NCBI GenBank assembly: GCA_030737835.1
Contig: CM060847.1
Span: forward strand, 7,096,484-7,160,483
Length of the DNA: 64,000 bases
Source: Acorus gramineus
Taxonomy: Eukaryota > Streptophyta > Magnoliopsida > Acorales > Acoraceae
Reading direction: 5' to 3'
A program made the position numbers and the translations under genes. How positions within the stretch are numbered: position 1 is the first letter of the stretch; every line of letters begins with the position of its first letter. The notes beneath the pieces are model-generated. The model saw only the letters and a list, made by a program, of their open reading frames with translations, was not told where the DNA came from and searched no databases. Positions 51,001-62,878 of the stretch are shown here, piece by piece.

Positions 51001-54000
51001 TCAATTCACTTATTTCTTCTTTAGCGGCAGAAAGTCTCTGTTGGCAAGCAGCCTCAGCTTCATTTGCAGCTTTCACACGCAACTCTAGACTATGTTCATC
51101 CAAAGCAGTTTTCAAGATATCAACTTGCAAGTGTGCTCTACGTTCAGATTCCTTGATCTCCTCAATATTTCTGGAATTAACAATCAATAAACTCAGATTC
51201 AGAAAAGACATCCTTATGTTGTATATTACTTTACTCTGGTAGACTGTCAGTATTTTTTTATCAATATAAATATACTATCCAAGCTAAGGATATTAGAAGC
51301 CTATCATTATCTAATTTTTCAATAGATTAAGTTACAGAGCAAACCATAGGTCTTGATTGGCATTACACAGAGAACATACATGTTAAAAAGCAAACTTTTT
51401 CTCAACATAAAAGTTGAAAAGGAAACCTCTTTAGGAAAACAACATGAAGAACCACCAAAGCTTTCAAATCATTCAAAGGAACACACCCTTCAAGAGCAAT
51501 GTGCATGTGATAGAGTCCAGGACTTAGAATTCTATCCATCCACTCCTGTCATTCAATGCCTAACCTTGCCGATGCATATACAATAATATTTGATCAACCA
51601 CTCTTTAATGCACCAACCATAAAAGTCAGATTGTGACGGTTGTAATTGAAATGTTCAAAAAAGAAAATGACATGATGAAAAATGTCAGCAATTTGAAATT
51701 TTAGCAGGTAAGATTTGCAAAGCCAACAGTTGTGCATACTTGGGTGGTCATTATCAGTTGGATTATGCTGTGAAATTGGTGGTGCTAATCTAAAAAGAGA
51801 TCTTAGAAGATGGCCAAAATGATCAATCAGTTAATAAATATGCAGAACACGTTAGAGTATACCTATTGTCAAAGCAACCTTGCCCATACATATCCAAAAA
51901 GATCTGCAGTTCTTGTTTCTCCTTTTGCAATACTTCAATCTGCAATCATAGACCACGTGAATCAAAGCTGAGTTCGATTTATGCCCTTTTTAATGGTGTG
52001 GAATTTGAGGTCACATAAACTTGACTGAAGTGTCTAAGAAAAAATTGAGAAGTCAATTGATGTGAAAAAAGGTTTTAAGGAAAACAACAAGAGTTGCACA
52101 ATGAACATACTTTCGCTCTTAGGGATCTCATCTCCAAAACTTGTTCATGACATTGGTCTTGTAGACTTTTCTGTTCATTAGTCTGCCGACGTACAATAAA
52201 TCAATGTAAGTTTAAGGACTGCAGACAGAGAACAGAGTGCTCATAAAACAATGCATGCATGACTGACTGGGAGATGAAGGGGCAATGCAAATAATGGTAA
52301 GCAAATGTGATATTTATCTGAACCAAGATATCCGTGTGCTTCTCAATTAAAATCAAAGTGTGGGAAGCCGGGAAAAGATTAAAAGCCAAAATTTCGTAAT
52401 CCATCATCCCTGCCTGCATTTGGGCAATTTAAGTCGAGCAACCAAAAATGTGTACTTCAAGAACTTACGGGACTGAGTCCAAAAATTTATCAAGTACTGG
52501 GGGAGGTAGAGAAATTAACAGAGAAAAATGAGTTTGAGTTCAATAACACATGTTTATGAAAAATTCATCGGCTGACCGAAGATGTAGAGATGGATTTCTA
52601 TCAAAAGTAAGAAGGATCTCAGTAGTGGATATCAGTAGCGAATAGGAAAACCAATCTTGTTATTATAACCTATCATAATTCTTTCACGGATAAATAAGCC
52701 AGAATACTCTTACTTTTCTATCTAACAAAGCTTCCAGATTACGAGCTTCTTCCCGCAGTGTAATTGCTTCACATGCAGTCTCCTTGCACTTATTCAATTG
52801 TGTTTCCATCATCTCCATTTCTTTAGACAACACTGAAGCCATCACACCGATCTCCTCTTTAATGTCCTTCCTTCCTGGTGTGAGAAGCATCCTTCAGTAA
52901 TTGACTAATTGGGCATACATGAATGCTCTGAATTTTTTTAAAAAGTTCTACTTTACCTGAATCTTGTTCAGCTTCTACGGCTTTAATTTCCAGTTCATTT
53001 CTTTCGATAATGCACTTCTGAAGTTGAAGTTCCAATTCCTTTATCCTGGCCTCAGCACTGTTGAGAGCAGTCTTCACAGCATCAGCAGAGTCTGCTTTGG
53101 CATTCAAATCTTTCTCCCTTCGAAGAGTGTAGTTTCTGTCGGACTGAAAATTAAATCATAAGAACAGATGCCACAAACCAAAACCAGCGACAGAAGAAAT
53201 GCTGGTGTGATAACACACTTACTTGCAAGGTCTCAATTAATCCCTTGTAGCGCTCAACTTCAGTATTTAAATGTTGAAGCTGATCATTTAATATAATGCA
53301 TAGTCTAGATGAGATCACATGTTTGTCATCCTTCACCTCATTCTGCAAAAATAACACAAATATAATGAATGTTGTACACTTGAGAAAAGAAAATAAGATG
53401 AAACCACAGGACTAAAAAAATCCTATTTAAGAAAAGACTATTTACAAGAAGAAACTAACTTCAAATTCTTCTAGTTGCTTTGATAAAATCAAATTATCTT
53501 CTTGTGCCTCCTGAAGCTCAGTAAGACGGGTGGCAGCCAGAGTCTACATAATCATGATACATGATAAAAACAATGTGAGATATATTTACTACAAGTCTAC
53601 AACTGACAGTAGCCAATAAAGATCCATTACCTAGGCAGCACGAAAAAATAAAGAATTTCAATAATACCTTAGCCTCATCAATTGATTCATTCAACTCCTG
53701 TAAACCCATAGTTGTATCAGCATGCTTATCTACTAGCTTGCTTCCATTCATGGCACTGAGAACTGGAAATTGCAATTTAGATGCTCCTTCTTTCTGCATT
53801 TGCAAATTAACCAGCTTACGTCTAGTTTCTTCAAGTTCAGCCATGCTTTCCTCCAATTCACCTTATGTTGAAAAGCATTTAAAAATGATAAAAGTGTCAG
53901 GGCAAAGACGGAAAGAACTCAAATCCAGAATTGGAGAAACCGATCTATCTGCACACTGCTACCAAACTATTAAAAAAATTTAAAAATAAATAATTTATAT

Positions 54001-57000
54001 GCATATTGGCTCAGAAAATTCAAAGTAAATGCTCAAACAGGAGAAAAGACAGAGCACTTTTTCATGAGACCTGAGAGTCGCTTTATCTCAGACTGGTCAG
54101 CTGAGTTACTGGCAATGTATGTCTGAATTTCGTCTGCATACTGTTTATCCTTAGCATGGAAAAATTCAATTGTCTTGTGAAGATTGCCAGCCTCCTCTCT
54201 TAACAAATCATTCAGCTTCTGAATCTGAATGAGGGAATCTAAATGAAATGTGACTGTCAGTTAAGTTCTGAGAAAGTCCACTCATCCAGTTAAGTGAAGT
54301 GAAAACACATGATTTTATGATTTCTGGATGATTGCATAAAGCAAAAGGTTTGAACCTTCTGGTGATGGATTTCCCTGTAAACTTGACGCTATGCTCTCCA
54401 TTTTAGCATGTTCAACATCAATAATCTCCAATACATTTTTCACCAACTTAAGAGTGGATGAATGGCGTGAAACCAGTGCTTCCTTGACATACTGGATTCT
54501 TCCTTTTTCTTTATTGTTTTCGATGTGATCTACTCTTAAGAGCCTACAAAGAAACATCTCCTCGGGAGGGCAAGATGGAAGTGAACCTAAATATGTAGTA
54601 CAAAAGCAGGTGTTTATATGTTAATATCATGCGAGAATCCTTTGATTAATTTGACATGAACAGATAATAACAGATGAATCAACAGAATTATAATAAGAAC
54701 CTCTTGAGAGATCGGCTTGATCAATAATCTGTAAAGCATCTGAGCTACCACCAGCTAGTACTCCAAGCAGAACTAAATCATCCTCCAACTATAAATAAAT
54801 TTTCAAATTTCAATGCATTGATATCAGCAGATATACAGATTAGTAGAAGAAAGCAAAAATAAATGAACTTAAGACTGCATATATAAAAGAGCCTTCTGAC
54901 ATCCAACCTGGTTCCAGAGCTTATTCACAACAATCAATGCCTCATTGTATGCAATTTGCTTCTCTTTCAATTCTTTGAACTTCCCTTCAAGCACGTGCAT
55001 TTCGTTTTTCTGGGAATCCAATTGTTGAACAAGCTTTTGGTTTTGAAACTGGAGAATAGCAGCATCAACCTACAAGTTCAAGAATGAAGCATTAATATCT
55101 TCGTTTTCTGCAACGTCTCTAAATCTTCGTTGAGAAACATATAAAGGTGTACAAGGTACAATAGATTCCATCTAACAAACCCGAAAAGAAAGCATCAAAC
55201 AGGGCCTCTGGCCCTCCACATTGTTACTACACTGAATCTTCAACAAGTTACATTGAAACCTCTTCAGCAGCTATAGGTGAATTAAGAGTGTATATGAATT
55301 AATAAAAAAAATCAATGAAATGTTACAGTACGTAAACGTAATAAACAAATTCATATAGAAAATGAGAAGTCACAAATCAATTTTAGATCCAGCATACTGA
55401 AGAAAAAAAAGAAAGAAAGAGCAAGGAGAACGTATTACATTTATTATGTATATATAAAATATTGTGGAGATTTTTTATTTGAAAAATAAAGACTAATTCT
55501 CCTCTATAGGGCCATCGCCATAGTTTAGAGCAAGGTCCTTGGGGGAAAAAAACTGAATATTGGCCAAACCCTTTACATTTATTTTCACAAGGTGACCCTT
55601 CTCATGACTCAAACTCCTTGTCCTGTGAACCCGTAAATTTAAAATCTATTTCCTCTTAGGTCTTTGTACTAAAACTCATTCTTCCACTGAAGGCTTTCCA
55701 AACACTTCATGTCACATGGAGAGAAAACCAAATTAATCTAATAGCTTTGGTTTGTATATATGCATTGATCGCACAAGGAAAGGTTGGTTTAGTGATTGGT
55801 GCTAGGGTGGAGAATCACTAATCAAAGACAATCTTTGAGATCTTATTGTCCTCTATGAGAATGACAACATTTCTTTGACGAAGGAATGACAAACTTATTG
55901 AGCTAAATTACTAGAGTTAAATGCCTAGGAGGATTGACTCTTCTCCAGTCCCTTACGCTGAAGCCACCTCCATATGCCAGAGAAATTCTCATGTTTAGTA
56001 TAAAAGTAGGAAAACAAAATCACGGAATTCTTATTTCAGTTGTTACATCTTCAAAGAGACTGTTTATGGTTTTCATGTGATACCAAAATTTTATGAAAGA
56101 CGTTCACAAGTTATTAAGGATATACTTTTCTTCTCTGAATGTACAACCCAACTTCCATAAATGAACTTTCCCAATCATCTATGACAAACCAGAATTCTGC
56201 CCAATTGGTTTCCTGGCACACATAATTGACTAACGCTTCCAATAGCCAATTCTCTCCAACATACAACCAACTTCCTTTCAAACACTGATAAAATAAACAA
56301 ATAATCATAGAATTTCACATTTACTTCCAACAGGTATGTTCTTAAAAACATTAGGGGTGCCACCTTCATATTATCCACCCCTCGTGCCCCACGGTAAAGT
56401 AGTCTCTGAAACTACTCCAAAAGCATTATTCCTCTAAACAACAAGATTCAAACCATTGACCAATTCCTTCCTGTAGATGTTTACTCCATGATTAGAGTGT
56501 CAATGACTACTGAACTCCTGTAGATATTTCCTCCATGGTCTAGAGCTTTGATGACTACTAAATCATGATTATTTTGGCAAACAGTAAATGCTACCATCAG
56601 AGAGACTCCATCCTCCATGGATCAGCGTTTCAAAACAATCAAATGATACATTGCGGCATGTAAAGTTTTCACGTCTAATCAGACAATTTTTTTTTATAGG
56701 TATCAACAGATAAACCAAATCAACTATAGGGTCAGAAAAATATATATAAGAAAAGAACTTAAATGAGACATAAAGGAAATTGCAGTGGCTCAATCAAATC
56801 AAGACCGAACATTTCCCCCTTTTTCCTCCCTGATAACTGCTCCTCTATTTTATTTTATTTTATTTTATTTGATGGAAAGGTTGGAGTAATATAAAATGTT
56901 GCCCCTCGAACAAGAGGAGACAAGGGATTTCTGAACAAAACAAAAGAATGAAAAATTTTTTAAAAAAGAAGAAAGGGTCAACTCGGGAAAAAACAACCCT

Positions 57001-60000
57001 ACAACATCCCTCTAAATTAATGAGGAAGTATCAGAAAAATAAGTATAGAGAGAGAGAGAGAGGTGTACCTATGATCCTAAATTTTTCTCCATTACTTCAT
57101 AGCTTTCTTTTTATTTCTTCTTCATAGGATGTTAAGCCGTCAAGGCCATGGATGGGGATTTAGGGATCTTTTCCTTGTCATTTTATTTATGTAAGGCTCA
57201 TACGATTAGATAGACACGTCTTGAATGTATTGCTATTTTTGGCAAGATAGGATGACATCCAATGTACCGTTTGCGGCAATGAAGATGTAAAGAAAATAAT
57301 CCATTAAATTCAATTGACCCAATAAGCCAAATAATTCAATGGTCCTAAAATTGTGAATATTTTAATAGACTACTACAATCCTCATTAAGGGAGATACACA
57401 ATATGAGCATGTTACCCAGGCCAATATCCAAAACATAGAAAATGAAGTAGTCTATACACAATGTACACATTGCAGCAATGAAGATGTAAAGTAACAATCC
57501 ATTAAATTTGATTGGCCCAATAAAACAAATAATTTAATGGTCCTAAAATTGCTAGTATGTTAATAGGCGACTAACATTCCCCCCAAGAGAGATATACAAT
57601 ATGAGCACATGGCCCATGCCACTGTCCAAAACGTAGAAAATGAAGTGGTCTATGCAGAACCAAGTATTAGAAGGGGCAGCAAAAAGAGTTTGTTGTTTTT
57701 AAATTTCACGCTCGTTGGTGCTTTGGGTCCTCAAAGAGGAAATGACGATCTCTCATGATTTTCTGCATGCCGATTTTCTAAATGCCATCAATCGTATGTT
57801 TTTATGATAATTATCTGGTAATTTAGAATCAAAACAAAAGCAATATCTACCCCACCACCAAAACACACACACAAAGAGAGAGAGAGAGAGAGATCCCACC
57901 CAATTTTTGTGCACGTACATGTTTTTAATGGTCAATAACAAGTAATTTGGTGAGACACCAGTGTAAAGCAGAATTAACTCTCTCTCTCTCTCTCTCTCTC
58001 TTCCCAACAGCCCCACACACACACATATCCCCGATAACTAGCTACTTGACAAGGAAGTAAAAAGGAAAACCTTAATCAAACCCCATCAGCAACATTACAA
58101 CATCCATAAAGAAATTCAGCACAAGCATAACCAGAAAAATGAAAATGCAAGATGACGTTTTTCATTAAAGACTAGTGCCCTTGGACCTTCATGTTGGTAC
58201 TAGTGGTACTTTCAAAATTTAATTCTATCATGAAGATAATATTCAGTTTGACTCGGATTTTTGGAATTACAAATACAAATGATGGCTAGTTGCAAGTTGT
58301 TATCATTTCATCAAATAACATAAAAACCTGAGCTTCCCTATGCTCTCTTTTACCAGTTTACACATCTCCTTTCTCAAGTTATATACAAAACATCGAAGGC
58401 TTCGAAGCTGATACCAACGTGTGTAATCAACAGTCGTACTTCTAATTATGCTTCATGAAATACAGATGGAACTTCCCAACTCCCTCAAAAGTTACGTATT
58501 TATTTCGCTAAAATCAGCATATATACTTTACTACCAAATTTATCACTTCTTACATTCTAAGGCCCGAGAATTTTATGAGAATGGATCACATAATTATTGA
58601 AGTGTTTAAGCGTATGCTACTTCTGCAGCATTCACCATGAAGAGAACAGATGATCAATTTTTATGCAGACAGTCCTCATGGTTCTTATGAACCTGCACAT
58701 TTAGTTTAAATGGGTTACCTTTAAAAAAATCCAAATGCATCATAAAAAATGGTATTTCCACAGCTGCTTTTGAAACACTACTGATTCTAGAACTTTGTCT
58801 TTAGCAGTCTGATTAACAAAAAACAGTTCATTCTTGATAATTGGCATGTCAAACATGTAAAAGCACAAAAAAGCATCCTCTATTGTTTTTTGTTTCTGGG
58901 CAGACAATCAGATTTAAGAAAATTCAGTTTCTTTGTCTTTTTATGTTCATCAACTCCTACAGTCCTTGGACATTATGACTGAATTTAACATTTCCTCCAC
59001 ACCATTAGATATGCACAAATACAGAAGTCATAGAAATGATTCAAAAAGATTATGTTATGCCTGCCAGCATTCACATCCCACATTCAACATGGAGAGGTAA
59101 ATTCATTCAATACCATTACTAGTCCATAAAACTCATAAGACTAGACACAACACCATTGGCATTAATTAAGCCAAAGTCTCGAGTCCGACTACAACAACCC
59201 TTTAATCGTTAAAATATAGTTTTAATGTGCAAACCGAGTTGGGTTAGCCGGTAGCACCCCTCTTTTTGAAAAGGAGGTCCAAGGATCAAACCTCGGGGGT
59301 ACCAATGTTCATTATATGTATGTGTATAAGTGTGTGTGTGTACGCATTATGGTTTTAATGTACAATTTGTTTGTCTGCAAATAGAAAAAGAACCAAAAAA
59401 AAAAAAGAATTTACACCCAAATAGTAAGTGTACAAATAAGGACTAAATAATTGCAAATGGGGAAACATTACTTTGGAATTTTGTGAAGACCCAACCCCAT
59501 CAAGTGGGCAAATGAGAACATTATTTGCAAATTTTGTCAAATACATGACGTGACGAGATCATTTGTTCTATGATGCACTTAGTTCTCAAACTTGGAAGGT
59601 GTGTATGGCTCTTGGAGCTTGATGAAAGTTTGGAAACCTAGAAAGTACATGGAAGTGGTTCCGAAAGAGAAAGAAGCGAAGCGATCAAAGTAAAATGGCA
59701 AAATTTGAAGGCCTTGTTCCCCATGCAGTTTGCTAAGGAATTTGTAGTGCATGGATTGAGAATATTTTTATAAAAAAAAACAAAAGGGCAGAGGGAAAAT
59801 TTTGGATGGCAATTTACCACTTCCCTTCGGGCTTGGGCTATACTTTTATTAGAGAGGAGTTCATATCTACAATTTTGGGATCCACTTGGAACGGACATTA
59901 ATGCTTTAAATCTCCATTCTCAGGGTTTTATTTGAACCCTTACAATCCCTTTTTAGGTTTTTCTTTCTTATTTCCTTTGGAGATCCCTCATCTCACTGTT

Positions 60001-60607
60001 CGAGGGGCAATTTTTAAAATGTTCCAATCTTTCTTTAGAAAAGGTTCCAAACCGAACCATGGTTCCCCTTAATATTCTCATCTCAAACTTAACATGGAAA
60101 GTTATTTTTCCTTGGAGATTCCTTGTCTCCGTTGTTCGAGGGGTACATTCAATATCATTAATCCCCTGATTCAATTCCACAAGATCAAAGTTGCAAACTA
60201 AACAAGATTCCAGTTGACCGATATAGATTTCATTCAACAAAAAAAAAAAAAAAAAACCAGTGAAGACCCACAGCTGACGATGAACTGAAAACATTGGAAG
60301 GTAAAGGAAACAACGATATCCGGAAAGTAAAACAAGAAAACACAACTTCAGTTCCGTGAAAAACTCAGATACTACTCAACAAGGTACATAAACCCTAAAA
60401 ATCGAAAGAGCGAGAGAATCGGGGGATGAGTGGGGGTTTTACGGGTCGGTTCTCGTCGGGAGGAGATCGAGGAGGTGAGCTCTTCGCCATCGAGTGCCGC
60501 TTCTTCTTATCCGGACCGTCCGATTCGGCGTTACCGCTCGCGTTCGCGTCGCCACCGTTGCCCATCACGACTTCGCCTCGGCCTCCTGTTCCGGAGCCAC
60601 CATTCAC
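47610..60607 (-). CDS. HUB2: E3 ubiquitin-protein ligase BRE1-like 2 (HUB2 type)
   Basis: HUB2 with HUB1 forms the nuclear RING E3 that mono-ubiquitinates histone H2B, affecting transcription elongation, flowering and dormancy. Nineteen exons join in phase (2,700 nt, about 899 aa; family about 880-900): 60443-60607, 54908-55069, 54701-54788, 54356-54586, 54071-54238, 53668-53861, 53460-53543, 53223-53342, 52957-53143, 52714-52874, 52111-52182, 51863-51939, 50976-51170, 49793-49865, 49618-49704, 48928-49065, 48636-48838, 47887-48049, 47610-47741. Exon 1 encodes a Gly/Ser/Pro-rich lead with DKKKRH (likely nuclear signal). Then come long coiled coils (VDAAILQFQNQKLVQQLDSQ; LELRVKAANEAEAACQQRL; AYEDMQTQNQHLLQQVTERD). 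The C-terminus is a C3HC4 RING: CGVCFDRPK, CYHLFCNPC, CPGC. The PVDAAI junction matches other HUB2 proteins rather than HUB1. ATG 60607 is the first in frame; a later Met is possible. Confidence 0.93.
49958..50234 (+). mobile_element. 5'-truncated LINE insertion in HUB2 intron 13, with target-site duplication
   Basis: The 14-bp sequence AAGGAATGCTCTCC occurs at 49944-49957 and again at 50235-50248, flanking a 277-bp insert. The insert is GC-richer than the intron and ends GGCGCTCGCCTACC, TTTTATATC, AAAACAGAA. This is the structure of a truncated non-LTR retrotransposon copy, inserted antisense to HUB2. Confidence 0.8.
57261..57657. repeat. Diverged ~200-bp tandem duplication in HUB2 intron 1
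   Basis: Unit 1 (57261-57459) and unit 2 (57460-57657) both run from AATGTAC through GCAATGAAGATGTAAAG, AATCCATTAAATT, AATGGTCCTAAAATTG and ACAATATGAGCA to AGAAAATGAAGTxGTCTAT. Substitutions and small indels throughout show that the duplication is old. Confidence 0.85.
57862..58024. repeat. Inverted pair of microsatellites: (AC)n(AG)n ... (CT)n ... (AC)n
   Basis: An AC run joins an AG run at 57862-57893; a CT run lies at 57979-58001 and an AC run at 58013-58024. The AG and CT tracts are complementary and could pair across about 85 bp. Confidence 0.85.
59233..59351 (+). mobile_element. tRNA-derived SINE with target-site duplication, HUB2 intron 1
   Basis: A 119-bp body carries an A-box-like GGGTTAGCCGGTAGCACC and a B-box-like GGATCAAACC, ending in a TATGTATGTGTATAAGTGTG-type tail. 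It is bounded by GTTTTAATGTGCAA (59219-59232) and GTTTTAATGTACAA (59352-59365), a 14-bp duplication with one mismatch. The internal pol III promoter layout and duplication support a SINE. Confidence 0.8.
59965..60155. repeat. Short imperfect direct repeat near HUB2 exon 1
   Basis: TTTCCTTTGGAGATCCCTCA, then CTGTTCGAGGGGCAATTT, near 59970-60015 recurs as TTTCCTTGGAGATTCCTTG, then TTGTTCGAGGGGTACATT, near 60107-60150. The intervening DNA is not obviously duplicated. Confidence 0.6.
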
Positions 60608-61476
60608 GGGCGCACGGGAGAGGCCTCAGTCGAACAGTGAAAGGTGAAGAAGTGAAGGCGAGAAACCCCTGGACGGATTTTCAATCGGGGGGAGGTGGAT
60701 TCGGAAACCCTAAAAATTCTGCCGTTAATGCTCTCGCACTGGCCATTTTTGGGGTTTGATTTGATGTCCTGGCTTTCCAAAGAGGGAAGTGTCTACGTGT
60801 CAGGGTGTTCTAATCGTAATGGGAAGCAAAGATTTCGTAGAGTGAATGTCAATCGAACGGCTCTTAATTTATGGATCCCGACTATCTTTATTTTTATGAA
60901 TTTAGAACGGTCTGATTTAATAAATAAATAAATTCAAAGTAGAGGAGCAAAACCCAACGACACCCTCACACGCTTCTGCTTGACGCATATAATCATCAAT
61001 CACAGCAAATGAAATTTCTGATAAATTATATACGTCACTCCACATTTTATAATGAAAAAAAAACAGGTAATGCATCAAATACATTCAATAATGTATACTA
61101 TTATATTTTGTAAAAAAAATATTTCATCTTATGACTAAAAAATAATAAATGCACAGTTAAAAAAAATAGAAATGTGTTAGGTTTTTTTATAGTGTGACAT
61201 TTTTCTTTAGCGATTTGACAAAGAGACACTTGGTAAGTAATCTCTACAAAGTTTACTAAAAAAAGAAAAGTAATCTCTACTCTATGTGAGTAATTTCAAG
61301 CCGAATGAATCCTCTATTTATTCTATATATTTTTTTGTAAATAGATTAATTAGATGATTTAAAATCCATTAAATGAATGGGTTCACTTATCACACATAGG
61401 CCCGTTCATTGAAGTGGTCAAAATTGTCTAATATAGTCAAGCAAATAGACACAAACATAGTATTCATTCCCAATTC
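60608..61476. other. HUB2 5' flank and AT-rich spacer
   Basis: The first about 150 bp above the HUB2 ATG are moderately GC-rich and contain a telo-box-like AAACCCTAA at 60705-60713; the rest is AT-rich. No gene seen. Confidence 0.55.
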
Positions 61477-61615
61477 CCTATTGATAGGAGAGATGAAATT
61501 GCACCTTCTGAATTCCGGTTAATTGAATCTCCTGTCCTAGGTATTATTGCGAGACATTCCGTATATCAACCCCTTCAAATGGGTCTTATCGCTATTGATT
61601 CGATGATCCTCTATC
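61477..61615 (+). pseudogene. atpA: Nuclear plastid DNA relic: fragment of atpA (ATP synthase CF1 alpha)
   Basis: One frame reads [39 protein letters not shown], closely matching the conserved nucleotide-binding region of chloroplast AtpA ([36 protein letters not shown]), and more plastid-like than mitochondrial Atp1. Homology stops just before the P-loop, and substitutions have altered conserved Gly and Pro residues. It has no start, no promoter and no downstream gene: a decayed insertion of about 140 bp. Confidence 0.85.
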
Positions 61616-61689
61616 GCTTCTCTTTAAAATTAGAGATACAATGTTCTATAAATGCTGTTACAGGTAGTATGCGAGGACAAACTACTCAA

Positions 61690-62320
61690 TAGTTCATACA
61701 CCTTGATAGTTGTGGGGGATGAAATCTGGCTCTCCCCTTTTGGGCCTGATCTTCACTGATCCGGGCTTTGGATGTAGACCCGAGATGGTGTGGGCTCGTC
61801 TTCCTCCTCGCATCGGTCCACCACAGCCTTCGATCTCTGTTGTCGTCTGTCTCTTCCTCATTTTCCTTTCGCCTTCGGGTACCTGAAACTCACACCAGTA
61901 TGGTGCCAGCTAACGCCCCTCTGACGCTCAAGTCAGTATCCTTGAGTCTTAGCAGGAGAGAGAGTCAGTGTTTGCATACCTCGAGAAGGAGGAGAAGTCC
62001 CCCCTTTTATACTCAACAGGGGCGTGCCGAGCTTGGCCTTGCGGGGTGATCATATCATGATATGGAATCTCCATGTGGCCTCAGGATCTGTGGACATGTG
62101 GCACCTAGGGATCATCATCATCGTATAACTGTTTTTCTGACGCCCTGCCCTTTTATAGTGTCAAGGGATATTCCTTTCGCTAACTGTTTTTCTGCAGGGG
62201 AGGGCCTTATGGCCGACCTGCCTTTTTACTCGAGCACTGCCTTCTGGACGGCTTAATATTAAGGTCAAGCAATGCTTGACTCCCGTTCTGATACCAACAT
62301 CGTATGGCCGTTTTACCCTG
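61690..62320 (-). mobile_element. LTR-like promoter region, minus orientation
   Basis: On the minus strand, TTGAGTATAAAAGGGGGGAC (about 62003-62022) is a strong TATA box in GC-richer DNA. A TGGTATCAGAAC sequence on the minus strand (about 62287-62298) resembles a primer-binding site complementary to the 3' end of initiator tRNA-Met. Their relative order does not fit one simple 5' LTR, so this may be nested or rearranged LTR-retrotransposon DNA. Confidence 0.4.
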
Positions 62321-62878
62321 GTCGGGCTTAATTGTCTGCCCGGCCTTCGAGGGAAGGCGGGCTTATCCAATTCGTTAATAAAATTTCAGGCCCATGGGCT
62401 CTCCTTCCTCTGACCCATATTGTTATCAACAAGGGCTAATCCTAGTTCGGTCCTTGCACTTATACAGTCTTATTTTTATTCGACATTGATTAATCTGGTT
62501 ACTTACAAATGCCCCCTTCTTTTGGGCTCTCAACTTCTTGGGAGTCTGGAAGAACTGATCTTGGGAGACCTGCCTGACTGAACGATTCGCCTGCCAAGCC
62601 TTTTATGTCGAATGGATTTGGGCGCTGGGCCCGATGCCTTGTGCCTATGACACTTGTCACTTTTTTGAATTGCCCTCTTCATTTAGTACCACTTATTGGG
62701 GGGAATAACTCCAAGATTTTAATTTTGCCGTCTCGCCTTCCCGAATCAACAGTGGCGGTTAGGGTTCCGGTCCCGAACCCTTATATATGCTCTTTTGTTG
62801 TTAAGTTTTTACTTCAATAGAACTCCCTTTCTCGCAGGTTCTGTCTAGCGCATCTTTCCACTCTTATTCCCTATTTAA

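Larger units (their letters stand above)
55070..60442 (-). other. HUB2 intron 1 (about 5.4 kb) with repeats
   Basis: The donor (CCC followed by GTAAAA at 60442) and acceptor (AG before GTTGATGCTGC at 55070-55071) give a 5,373-nt intron, far longer than the other HUB2 introns (about 75-1,100 nt). It holds a diverged 200-bp tandem duplication, inverted GA/CT microsatellites, a SINE with target duplication and a short direct repeat near 60 kb. No internal gene was found. Confidence 0.85.

Noticed and set aside
59965..60155. GTTCGAGGGG repeats as tRNA T-loop genes
   Set aside because: GTTCGA occurs without an A-box or cloverleaf at the required distance; treated as a simple direct repeat.
60426..60759. 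Plus-strand open frames over HUB2 exon 1 (73 and 109 codons)
   Set aside because: The minus strand carries the HUB2 start with correct splicing into VDAAIL; the plus frames are GC-rich shadows.
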